Assembly (NCBI GenBank): GCA_964468205.1
Contig: CAYXVG010000133.1
Location: forward strand, 1 to 8,166
Length of the DNA: 8,166 nucleotides
From: CAWELS01 sp964468205
Lineage (GTDB): Bacteria; Acidobacteriota; Terriglobia; Bryobacterales; Bryobacteraceae
Reading direction: 5' to 3'
The notes under the pieces are model-generated. The model was not told the DNA's origin, made no database searches, and saw only the letters and a list, made by a program, of their open reading frames with translations. Below are positions 1-5,985 of the stretch, piece by piece. Every line of letters starts with the position of its first letter. The first letter of the stretch is position 1. The position numbers and the translations under genes are program-made.

Positions 1-11
1 CTCCCAAACCG

Positions 12-47
12 CCCCGAAACGCCCTCCAACCCCGAAACGCCACCGCA
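12..47. repeat. Two-copy 18-bp-period direct repeat upstream of the sulfatase
   Basis: The 12-mer ccccgaaacgcc occurs at 12-23 and again at 30-41, giving an 18-base period. The second unit diverges after the shared 12 bases. It lies 15-50 bases upstream of the likely -10 box of the sulfatase, so it could be a tandem regulator-binding site or just low-complexity C-rich DNA. Two copies are too few to choose. Confidence 0.4.
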
Positions 48-61
48 ATCCCCCGGAGAGA

Positions 62-67
62 TATAGT
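62..67 (+). promoter_or_regulatory. -10 box of the sulfatase promoter, placed for a leaderless mRNA
   Basis: TATAGT matches TATAAT at five of six positions and ends 7 bases before the ATG at 75, so transcription would start at or next to the A of the start codon. No Shine-Dalgarno sequence sits at normal spacing (GGAGAG at 54-59 is 15 bases away), which fits a leaderless transcript. No clear -35 is visible. The hydrolase at 5986 has a -10-like box at exactly the same 7-base distance. Confidence 0.5.
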
Positions 68-74
68 AGTTTCC

Positions 75-1937
75 ATGAAACTCAGCGCTACATTGTGTCT
101 TTGTCTGTCGCTCGCGCTACTCGTGTCCTGTTCCACTGCGCCCAGCGGGCCGCCCAATATTCTTTGGATCACCTCTGAGGACAATGGTCCGCACCTGGGC
201 GCCTACGGAGACGAGTTCGCCGACACTCCTAATCTCGACTCCGTCGCCGAAAAGGGCATGATCTACACCAACGCTTGGGCGAACGCCCCTGTGTGCGCTC
301 CGGCGCGCACTACCATCATTGCGGGCGTCTTCCCCACCTCGCTCGGCGCCCAGCACATGCGTTCCATGGTGAAGATGCCCGACGGGATGAAGATGTACCC
401 GCAGTACCTTCGCGAAGCCGGCTATTACTGCACGAACAACTCGAAGGAAGACTACAACCTCGTCAAGCCCGGCGAAGTCTGGGACGAGTCTTCCCCGCAA
501 GCCCACTTCCGGAAACGTGCCGAGGGCCAGCCATTCTTCGCCATCTTCAACTTCACCACCTCCCACGAGTCGCAGATTCGCAAGCGCCCGCACACCCCGG
601 TGCATGACCCCGCCAAGGTCCCGATTCCCGCCTATCACCCGGACGTTCCGGAAGTCCGGCAGGACTGGGCGCAATACTACGACAAGATGACCGAGATGGA
701 CGCCCAGGCTGGTGAGATCCTCGCCCAGCTCGAAGAGGACGGCCTCGCCGATAGCACCATCGTCTTCTACTATGGCGACCACGGCGCCGGCATCGCCCGC
801 TCGAAGCGCTACCCGTACAACTCCGGCCTCCTCGTGCCGATGATCGTCTATTTCCCGGAGAAGTACAAGCACCTCGCGCCGGCTGAATACCAGCCGGGCG
901 GATCTTCCTCCCGCCCCGTCGCCTTCGTCGATCTCGCTCCCACTCTTCTCTCTCTGGTCGGCATCGAGCCGCCGGAGTATATGCAGGGGCAAGCCTTTCT
1001 CGGGCCCTATGCCACGCAGCCTCGCGAGTTTAATTACGGCTTCCGCGGCCGCATGGACGAGCGCTATGACCTGATGCGCACCATCCGCGACGATCGCTAC
1101 ATCTACATCCGCAATTACAACCCGCACAGAATCTACGGCCAGTACGTCGCCTATCTGTTTCAGACCCCGACCACTCAGGTTTGGCATCAGCTTTACGAGG
1201 AAGGCAAGCTCGAGCCGCCGCAAACCTACTTCTGGGAAACCAAGCCCTACGAAGAGCTTTACGACCTTCAGGAAGACCCAGACGAAACCGTGAACCTCAT
1301 CGATCGAGCGGACCTCCAGCCCATCGCCGACAAGCTCCGCGCCGCGCTAGACGCCCACCTCGCCGAAATTCGCGACGTCGGTTTCCTCCCCGAGGCCGAA
1401 TTCCACCAGCGCTCCGGGGAGAGGACCCCCTACACGATGGCCCGCACTGAGGGCCTGTACCCGATGGAGGAGATCAAGGCAGCCGCCGAACTCGCCGCCT
1501 CCATGAAGCCCGGCGTCGATGACGAGCTGAAGAGGCTGCTCACTCACACCGACGCCGCCGTGCGCTATTGGGGCGTCATGGGCTTCCTCATGCGCGGCCA
1601 GGACTCGGTCATGGCCAACCGCGCGGCCCTGCTGCCCCTGCTCGATGACCCGGCCGACGTCGTCAAGATCGCCGCCGGTGAAGCTCTCGGCCGCTACGGA
1701 ACCAACGCCGACGCCCGCAAGGCTCTCGACGTCCTCGTCTCCTACGCCGACCCCGAGGAAAACGGCATCTTCCGAGCCATGCTCGCCATGAACGCCATCG
1801 ACTACATGGACGCCCGCGCCGCTCCGGCCCAATCCAAAATCGCCGCCATCGCCGAAGCCGACCCCAACGTCGACCGCCGCCTCCAAAACTACGTCGCCCG
1901 TCTCAAAGAAAAAACCCTCGCCGACTTAATTCGGTGA
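75..1937 (+). CDS. Sulfatase of the heparan N-sulfatase (N-sulfoglucosamine sulfohydrolase) type, lipoprotein, HEAT-like C-terminus
   Basis: Hydrolyses a sulfate ester or N-sulfate, probably on a glycan, at the cell surface or in the periplasm. The 620-residue product starts with a lipoprotein signal whose lipobox is LVSC, with the lipidated cysteine at 19. The alkaline-phosphatase-fold core shows the metal-binding acidic site near the N-terminus (SEDNG, 34-38), the formylglycine motif CAPAR with Cys74 as the residue to be converted, and GDHG at 234-237 followed by Lys244. The stretch around NNSKEDYNLVKPGEVWDE, with FNFTTSHESQ further on, resembles the heparan N-sulfatase branch as I remember it; the exact substrate is not provable here. 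Residues about 470-605 form alternating helices resembling HEAT repeats (for example VVKIAAGEALGRYG), an extension common in sulfatases of Acidobacteria and Planctomycetes. The activating enzyme for Cys74 is not in the window. The stop codon lies inside a repeat, so the last two or three residues may not be ancestral. Confidence 0.93.
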   Translation: MKLSATLCLCLSLALLVSCSTAPSGPPNILWITSEDNGPHLGAYGDEFADTPNLDSVAEKGMIYTNAWANAPVCAPARTTIIAGVFPTSLGAQHMRSMVKMPDGMKMYPQYLREAGYYCTNNSKEDYNLVKPGEVWDESSPQAHFRKRAEGQPFFAIFNFTTSHESQIRKRPHTPVHDPAKVPIPAYHPDVPEVRQDWAQYYDKMTEMDAQAGEILAQLEEDGLADSTIVFYYGDHGAGIARSKRYPYNSGLLVPMIVYFPEKYKHLAPAEYQPGGSSSRPVAFVDLAPTLLSLVGIEPPEYMQGQAFLGPYATQPREFNYGFRGRMDERYDLMRTIRDDRYIYIRNYNPHRIYGQYVAYLFQTPTTQVWHQLYEEGKLEPPQTYFWETKPYEELYDLQEDPDETVNLIDRADLQPIADKLRAALDAHLAEIRDVGFLPEAEFHQRSGERTPYTMARTEGLYPMEEIKAAAELAASMKPGVDDELKRLLTHTDAAVRYWGVMGFLMRGQDSVMANRAALLPLLDDPADVVKIAAGEALGRYGTNADARKALDVLVSYADPEENGIFRAMLAMNAIDYMDARAAPAQSKIAAIAEADPNVDRRLQNYVARLKEKTLADLIR

Positions 1938-1960
1938 CAGGCTACTCTTTTTCCAATTTC
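1928..1960 (+). repeat. REP-like element, copy 1, containing the sulfatase stop
   Basis: A 23-base unit (aattcggtgaca followed by ggctactcttt, 1928-1950) is identical to 8080-8102. Both copies go on to a pyrimidine run and ttccaa. The TGA in cggTGAca is the sulfatase stop (1935-1937). From memory, short extragenic repeats beginning aattcggtgaca are common in several phyla near REP-associated Y1 transposases; no transposase lies in this window. GC content drops directly after this copy. Confidence 0.75.
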
Positions 1961-2011
1961 ACAGTAAGATGAAACCAACCTTTCAATAGGAAGCTTGGAC
2001 TAATTAACACT

Positions 2012-2028
2012 GAATCACGAACTGATTC
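2012..2028. promoter_or_regulatory. Perfect dyad upstream of the island promoter
   Basis: GAATCA (2012-2017) and TGATTC (2023-2028) form a perfect 6-base inverted repeat around CGAAC, centred about 35 bases before the -35 box at 2053. No T-run follows, so it is not a typical intrinsic terminator. The position would suit an activator or repressor operator; that is inference. Confidence 0.3.
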
Positions 2029-2052
2029 GTTGAATAAGAAGGATCTATGGTC

Positions 2053-2081
2053 TTGACAAAAAGGTCAGGAGGTGCTAGGTT
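2053..2081 (+). promoter_or_regulatory. Sigma-70-type promoter of the island genes
   Basis: A perfect -35 box TTGACA (2053-2058) is separated by 17 bases from TAGGTT (2076-2081), which is preceded by an extended -10 TG (TGC at 2073-2075). The predicted transcript start is about 2088. It therefore excludes the upstream ATG at 2047 and leaves a leader of about 45 bases before the ATG at 2134. It is the only consensus-like promoter I see and would drive both unrecognised genes and possibly the oxidoreductase genes behind them. Confidence 0.65.
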
Positions 2082-2118
2082 CAGGGCGGAACTATTTTAC
2101 AGCTTACAAAAAGAGCAG

Positions 2119-2124
2119 AAAGGA
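2119..2124 (+). promoter_or_regulatory. Ribosome binding site that sets the start at 2134
   Basis: AAAGGA ends 9 bases before ATG 2134. Together with the promoter at 2053-2081 and the signal peptide that starts at 2134, it favours this start over ATG 2047. Confidence 0.55.
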
Positions 2125-2133
2125 CTAACTCCG

Positions 2134-2442
2134 ATGTGCGGAAGGAACAATCAATTTCTGATATCCCTTATCACGTTGTTGGCCAGTCTTTTCGTTTCAG
2201 TATATCATCTTCGTGCACATACCTGCTGTTCCTGCAAAGCGCCGCTCCCTTACGGTGAGTTTAAGTCGTACATTCACGATACATGTTGTCATGCTCGCTA
2301 TGACCTTATGTACGGCTTCTGCGGGGAAGAACACGTCCACTGGTTTAACTACACTGTTGACGGGGACTGCACCAAAGCCCACCGTGATTGTGAGTGCGTA
2401 CAGCACCCAGCAGGCTATCCGTATATCTGGAGTAACAACTAG
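2134..2442 (+). CDS. Unrecognised small cysteine-rich secreted protein (5' part, ends at an amber codon)
   Basis: I do not recognise this protein. From the ATG at 2134 it is 102 residues: a short n-region with one arginine, a hydrophobic stretch (FLISLITLLASLFVSV), and a likely signal-peptidase site around LRA-HTCC near residue 28. The mature part is rich in cysteine (nine, including CCSC, CC and CEC), histidine, tyrosine and tryptophan, which suggests a disulfide-stabilised or metal-binding exported protein. A start at 2047 would add 29 residues but lies upstream of the promoter, so I reject it. The frame stops at TAG 2440-2442, then stays open with similar composition to 2679, so the gene is probably longer in relatives. 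It is lower in GC than the flanks (hand count for 2161-2220: 24 of 60; for 4021-4080: 41 of 60). Confidence 0.6.
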   Translation: MCGRNNQFLISLITLLASLFVSVYHLRAHTCCSCKAPLPYGEFKSYIHDTCCHARYDLMYGFCGEEHVHWFNYTVDGDCTKAHRDCECVQHPAGYPYIWSNN

Positions 2443-2679
2443 TATGGATGCGAGAATCCTAGCCACGACGCTCAATCTTCTGTCACCCCGGGCGCCGTCG
2501 AGCAAACGAGTCCAGTGTCCTGGCTGGTCCGATGGAATATAAACCTCATCGACGTGCTCTATATGGATTGCGTACTCGGGCCCTGCGCTGGGAACGACGG
2601 AGAACGTGACACCCATCTGTTCTACCCGAGTGTTGAATGGATCTTGGTGACCTGTCCCGATGAGTATCTACAACAGTGA
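2443..2679 (+). pseudogene. In-frame continuation of the cysteine-rich gene beyond the amber codon
   Basis: After TAG 2440-2442 the same frame runs 78 codons to TGA 2677-2679. The translation is protein-like: it opens YGCENPSHD, contains WLVRWNINLIDVLYMD and CVLGPC, and ends WILVTCPDEYLQQ, adding four cysteines to the nine upstream. The true stop lies 18 bases before the next start at 2698, whose ribosome binding site directly follows it. That is the spacing expected of a two-gene operon and supports this stretch as the original 3' end. Explanations are a nonsense mutation, a sequencing error, or regulated readthrough. The whole gene without the amber codon would encode about 180 residues. 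Confidence 0.55.
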
Positions 2680-2687
2680 ATGTCTTT

Positions 2688-2693
2688 GGAGGG
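2688..2693 (+). promoter_or_regulatory. Strong ribosome binding site for the gene at 2698
   Basis: GGAGGG is followed by TAAC and ATG 2698, giving near-ideal spacing. An earlier ATG at 2680 directly abuts the upstream TGA but has no such site, so 2698 is the better start. Confidence 0.7.
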
Positions 2694-2697
2694 TAAC

Positions 2698-3456
2698 ATG
2701 CTCTTATTATTGATTTTAGCCTCTATTGTAATAGTTCTCGTTCCGGGTTACTCTCAACCGGTGAGCGTTGAAGTAGAACTGACGGAGATTCGGGCGGGGA
2801 CGATTAGCGTCACCGTTAGCAACGCGACGGAAAGTATGGTCACCGCTGTTGTCGTCACCAGTCGGGTGTACGACGTGAAAGGGAATGTGCGATCCGTTGC
2901 TCCGAAATTTAGGGATACGAGGGTGGATCTCGACCGGGGGCAGCCAATCCAGCCTCTCGAACCGGGGCGCACCTGGGAGTTTCTTGTGCCGGCCGGCCCT
3001 CCTGGCGACCAAACCGCCGAAGTCGAGGTCCGCGCTGTCTTGCTGGCCGATGGTACGGCAGAAGGAGATCCAGTGTGGATCCGAATTCTGCATGACCGGC
3101 GGGTGGGGACGCACGAGGCGCTCCAGGGCATCGTTGGATTGTTGATCGGTGCTGAGGCGCGAGGTGACTCCCAGAGCGTGATAGACGAAGAGATGAGGGA
3201 GTTGAAGCGATCATTAAGGCAAAATCTGGAACTCGATCCGACAAAGAATGTGCCCGTGGAGGAATCGATTCCCGGGAGGCTGCTCGGCCAGGAAACGGCA
3301 TTTGCCCTCGCGGGCATATTGTCGGCATCCGATGGCTCTGGCTCGGGAGACGATGAGCGTCTCTTTCGTAGAAAGATCAGTCTGGTCAAGACCGCAGCGG
3401 ATACCTTGCTAGCCCGGCTCGGGGCGAGCCCGCTGGTCGGAGGTTCCTCTCGGTAA
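2698..3456 (+). CDS. Unrecognised exported or membrane-anchored protein, beta-rich domain plus helical C-terminus
   Basis: I do not recognise this family. The 252-residue product begins with a very hydrophobic segment (residues 2-18) ending in PGYSQ, a possible signal peptide or anchor. The usual N-terminal lysine or arginine is missing, which is odd for a Sec signal. Residues about 22-135 alternate short hydrophobic strands (VSVEVELTEI, TISVTVSN, MVTAVVVTSRVYD, EVEVRAVLLA) with turns, like an immunoglobulin-like or FxLYD-type beta-sandwich; this is only a pattern reading. Residues about 140-245 are helical and charged (EEMRELKRSLRQNLEL). There are no cysteines, unlike its neighbour. The start at 2698 rests on its ribosome binding site. 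It is probably co-transcribed with the cysteine-rich gene 18 bases upstream. It ends at TAA 3454-3456, in the same frame as the (2Fe-2S) remnant that follows. Confidence 0.7.
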   Translation: MLLLLILASIVIVLVPGYSQPVSVEVELTEIRAGTISVTVSNATESMVTAVVVTSRVYDVKGNVRSVAPKFRDTRVDLDRGQPIQPLEPGRTWEFLVPAGPPGDQTAEVEVRAVLLADGTAEGDPVWIRILHDRRVGTHEALQGIVGLLIGAEARGDSQSVIDEEMRELKRSLRQNLELDPTKNVPVEESIPGRLLGQETAFALAGILSASDGSGSGDDERLFRRKISLVKTAADTLLARLGASPLVGGSSR

Positions 3457-3510
3457 GCGCGGCGGCACCTCGGAGCGGGGCGAGTTGGCGAGGGACAGTG
3501 CCGCCCTTTC

Positions 3511-3834
3511 TTGGACGGTCGCCCGGTGCAGTCCTGTCTCACCCCGGCAAGCCGCGCTGCCGGCCGCAACATCACCACCATCGAAGGCCTCGCCTCCGGC
3601 AGCAAGCTCCACCCCGTTCAGCAGGCCTTCTTGGACGAAGCCGCCATGCAGTGCGGCTATTGCACTCCAGGAATGATCCTCTCCACCGTCGCGCTGCTCG
3701 AGCAAATCTCGGATCCGGCTGATGACCAGATCATCGACGCCCTGAACGGCCACATCTGCCGCTGCTGCGGCTACCCCAAGATCATCGCGGCAGTGAGAAA
3801 AGCGGCTGCAGCCGCTGACTCGGGAGGTGCGTAA
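3511..3834 (+). pseudogene. 5'-truncated (2Fe-2S) subunit of an isoquinoline 1-oxidoreductase/aldehyde-oxidase-type enzyme
   Basis: This subunit passes electrons from the molybdenum cofactor through two (2Fe-2S) clusters. The segment from LDGRPVQSCLTP onward matches the C-terminal helical domain: HPVQQAFLDEAAMQCGYCTPGM and ALNGHICRCCGYPKI, with cluster cysteines at 48, 51, 83 and 85 counted from codon 3511. Full-length members have about 150-160 residues; only about 107 remain. The N-terminal ferredoxin-like half, with its CGxGxCGxC motif, is absent. Just upstream the same frame reads LGAGRVGEGQCRP before FLDGRP (about 3469-3510). That may be a deletion-scarred relic of LG...GxGQCGACTV, or chance. 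No ATG or well-placed ribosome binding site exists; the only initiator is TTG 3511. The stop overlaps the next start as TAATG, so translation of both was once coupled. Either this is a pseudogene or a single-cluster short protein. Confidence 0.8.
3822..3827 (+). promoter_or_regulatory. Ribosome binding site of the molybdopterin-binding subunit
   Basis: GGGAGG lies 6 bases before ATG 3834, inside the end of the (2Fe-2S) reading frame. It would allow independent initiation even if translation of the truncated partner fails. Confidence 0.7.
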
Positions 3835-5933
3835 TGGCGCCCACGAAGACCTCAGCGGAAATGACCCGCCGCGAACTGCTCGGCGCCGCCGGAGCCGGAC
3901 TCCTGATCACCGTTACTCCCTCCGGCCTCCCCGCCCAGAACCAGCGCCAACGCACCGTCGCCGCCCGGCTGCACCTCGCCCCTGACGGTTCCATCACCGT
4001 CATGTCTGGAAAAGTTGAAATCGGACAAGGCTCCCGCGCCGAACTCACTCAGGCCGCCGCCGAAGAGCTTCGAGTCTCGCCGGATCGCATCACCATGATC
4101 CTGGCTGACACCGAACTCACTCCGGACGATGGCGGCACCGCCGGCAGCCGGACCACCCCCTCCACGGTACCCGCCGTCCGCCGCGGCGCAGCCGCTGCCC
4201 GCGAAATCCTCATCGAGCTCGCCCGCCGCCGCTGGGACGCCGCGGACGCCAAACTCACCGTCGAGAACGGCATCATCCGTCTGGGTAACCGGTCGCTCAA
4301 CTACGCCGATCTCGCCGCCTCCCCCGAACTCGGCCCCGCTTTCGACCGCGTGATCCCCTCCGGCGTGGAACTCGCCGCGGTCTCGCAGTGGAGCATAATG
4401 GGCGACTCCCTCGCCCGCCCGAATGCCCGCGATCTCGTCACCGGCGAACACCAGTTCCCCTCCGATATTCGCCGCCCCGGCATGCTCTACGGAAAGGTTC
4501 TCCGCCCTCCCTCCTTCGGCGCGTCTCTTACCAAAATTGATCTCGCACCGGCCCGCCGCCTCGAAGGAGTTGTGGCCCTCCACGAAGACTCCTTCGCCGG
4601 CTGTGCCGCCCCCACTACCCGCCAGGCCGCCCAAGCTGTCGAAGCCATGCGCGGCGCTGCTTCCTGGGAGACCTCTCCTCACCCCTCCAGCCGCGAGCTA
4701 TTTCCGCTACTCAAGCGCAACGCCGTCACCGATCCTTCCGGCCGCCGCGCGCCGCGGGTCGAAAGCCGCGGCTCTCTCGAAACCGGCCTTGCGGAAGCTG
4801 ATAACGTCATCGAGGCCGCCTACGAGATCTCCTACATACAGCACGCTCCTCTCGAGCCCCGCGCCGCCGTCGCCGAGTGGAGAGACGGTCGACTTACCGT
4901 GTGGACTGGGACCCAGCAGCCGATGCGGGTCCGCAGCCAATTAGCCGCGGAACTCGGCGTCCCCGAAGACAATGTCCGCGTCATCGTACCCGATACCGGC
5001 GGAGGCTTCGGAGGCAAGCACTCCGGTGAAACCGCCGTCGAGGCCGCCCGCCTTGCCCGCGCCGCGAAAAGGCCGGTCTCCTTGCAATGGACCCGCGAAG
5101 AGGAGTTCACCTGGGCATACTTCCGCCCTGCCGCCTTGATCGAAACCAGGGCCGGACTCGCTTCCAACCGCCGCCTCACCGCCTGGGAATTCAGCAACTA
5201 CAATGCCGGGGCCTCCGCGCTTCGCTCTCCCTATGACATCGCAAATGTCCGCGAACAATTCATCTACTGCGAATCACCATTGCGCGAAGGCTCGTACCGC
5301 GTTCTCGCGGCCACCGCCAACAACTTCGCCCGCGAGTCGTTCATGGATGAGGCCGCCGCTGCCGCCGGAGAAGACCCGCTTGAATTCCGCCTCGCGCACC
5401 TCCAGGAAGGACGCCTCCGCGATGTGCTCAAGGCGGCCGCTGCGAGATTCCGCTGGCGCGAGCGCCGGTCGCGGCGAAGCGGAAACCGCGGCATCGGCCT
5501 CGCCTGCGGTACGGAAAAAGGTTCCTTCGTCGCTGCCTGCGTCGAGGTCGAGACAGACCGCGAACAAGGGAACATTCGCGTCCTGGAAGTCTGCAGCGCC
5601 TTCGAGTGCGGCGCCATCATCAACCCGCGCAATCTGCAGGCCCAGGTCGAGGGATGCATCATCATGACCCTCGGCGGCGCCCTTACCGAAGAGATCGCAT
5701 TCGAGCACGGGCGGATCCTCAACAACCGCTTCTCTCGCTACCCCGTTCCCCGGTTCCGCGATGTGCCCCCGATCGATTGCGTCCTGCTCGACCGGCCGGA
5801 CCTCCCATCCGTCGGCGCCGGTGAAACCCCGATGATCGCCGTTCCGCCCGCCGTTGCCAACGCCGTCCACGACGCCTGCGGAACCCGCGTCCGCACCATG
5901 CCCGTGCGCGGCTCGGCCATCAGGCAGGCCTGA
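3834..5933 (+). CDS. Tat-exported molybdopterin-binding subunit, isoquinoline 1-oxidoreductase beta/xanthine dehydrogenase family
   Basis: Catalytic subunit of a molybdenum hydroxylase that oxidises N-heterocycles or aldehydes with water as oxygen source; the true substrate cannot be read from sequence. The 699-residue product opens with a twin-arginine signal (TRRELLG, Arg12-Arg13, then GAAGAGLLITV), indicating folding with cofactor before export to the periplasm. Family marks include GKVEIGQGSRAELTQ in the first repeat, the cofactor-binding PDTGGGFGGK with GGGFGGK at 389-395, and GAGETPMIAVPPAVANAV near the end, where Glu664 is the expected catalytic base. Length is typical of IorB-like proteins, slightly on the short side. 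It overlaps the (2Fe-2S) remnant by one base (TAATG), the normal order of this pair. The gene itself looks intact and keeps high-GC codon use. With its electron-transfer partner truncated, it may be inactive, use another partner elsewhere in the genome, or be on the way to decay. No cytochrome c or CoxI/MoaC-type accessory gene is visible. Confidence 0.9.
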   Translation: MAPTKTSAEMTRRELLGAAGAGLLITVTPSGLPAQNQRQRTVAARLHLAPDGSITVMSGKVEIGQGSRAELTQAAAEELRVSPDRITMILADTELTPDDGGTAGSRTTPSTVPAVRRGAAAAREILIELARRRWDAADAKLTVENGIIRLGNRSLNYADLAASPELGPAFDRVIPSGVELAAVSQWSIMGDSLARPNARDLVTGEHQFPSDIRRPGMLYGKVLRPPSFGASLTKIDLAPARRLEGVVALHEDSFAGCAAPTTRQAAQAVEAMRGAASWETSPHPSSRELFPLLKRNAVTDPSGRRAPRVESRGSLETGLAEADNVIEAAYEISYIQHAPLEPRAAVAEWRDGRLTVWTGTQQPMRVRSQLAAELGVPEDNVRVIVPDTGGGFGGKHSGETAVEAARLARAAKRPVSLQWTREEEFTWAYFRPAALIETRAGLASNRRLTAWEFSNYNAGASALRSPYDIANVREQFIYCESPLREGSYRVLAATANNFARESFMDEAAAAAGEDPLEFRLAHLQEGRLRDVLKAAAARFRWRERRSRRSGNRGIGLACGTEKGSFVAACVEVETDREQGNIRVLEVCSAFECGAIINPRNLQAQVEGCIIMTLGGALTEEIAFEHGRILNNRFSRYPVPRFRDVPPIDCVLLDRPDLPSVGAGETPMIAVPPAVANAVHDACGTRVRTMPVRGSAIRQA

Positions 5934-5936
5934 GCA

Positions 5937-5964
5937 GGCATCCTGGGCCGTCTCATCGGATGCC
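5937..5964. promoter_or_regulatory. Inverted repeat between the oxidoreductase and hydrolase genes
   Basis: GGCATCC (5937-5943) and GGATGCC (5958-5964) are perfect 7-base arms around a 14-base spacer, starting 3 bases after the stop of the upstream gene. No T-run follows, so it is not a canonical intrinsic terminator. It covers the expected -35 region of the hydrolase promoter, so an operator role is possible. Confidence 0.35.
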
Positions 5965-5972
5965 AGGAATTG

Positions 5973-5978
5973 TAGACT
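5973..5978 (+). promoter_or_regulatory. -10-like box of the hydrolase, leaderless arrangement
   Basis: TAGACT ends 7 bases before ATG 5986, the same geometry as TATAGT before the sulfatase. There is no ribosome binding site at normal spacing. The match to TATAAT is only four of six, and no convincing -35 is seen. Confidence 0.4.
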
Positions 5979-5985
5979 GGTAGCC

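Noticed and set aside
117..1223. Long minus-strand frame opposite the sulfatase
   Set aside because: Typical antisense shadow of a high-GC gene, rich in V, G and R and without motifs. The same holds for the long minus-strand frames opposite the molybdoenzyme and the hydrolase.
2047..2133. N-terminal extension of the cysteine-rich protein from ATG 2047
   Set aside because: It lies upstream of and across the TTGACA/TAGGTT promoter, and the signal peptide fits a start at 2134.
2440..2442. Amber codon as pyrrolysine
   Set aside because: No pyl genes or insertion context are visible, and pyrrolysine is not expected in a protein of this kind; mutation, error or readthrough is simpler.
2213..2542. 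Plus-strand frame of 109 codons inside the cysteine-rich gene
   Set aside because: Low-complexity translation with no initiation signal; best explained as a shadow frame.
2197..2616. Minus-strand open frame of 139 codons opposite the cysteine-rich gene
   Set aside because: No ribosome binding site or recognisable motif. The opposite strand has a promoter, a signal peptide and operon spacing.
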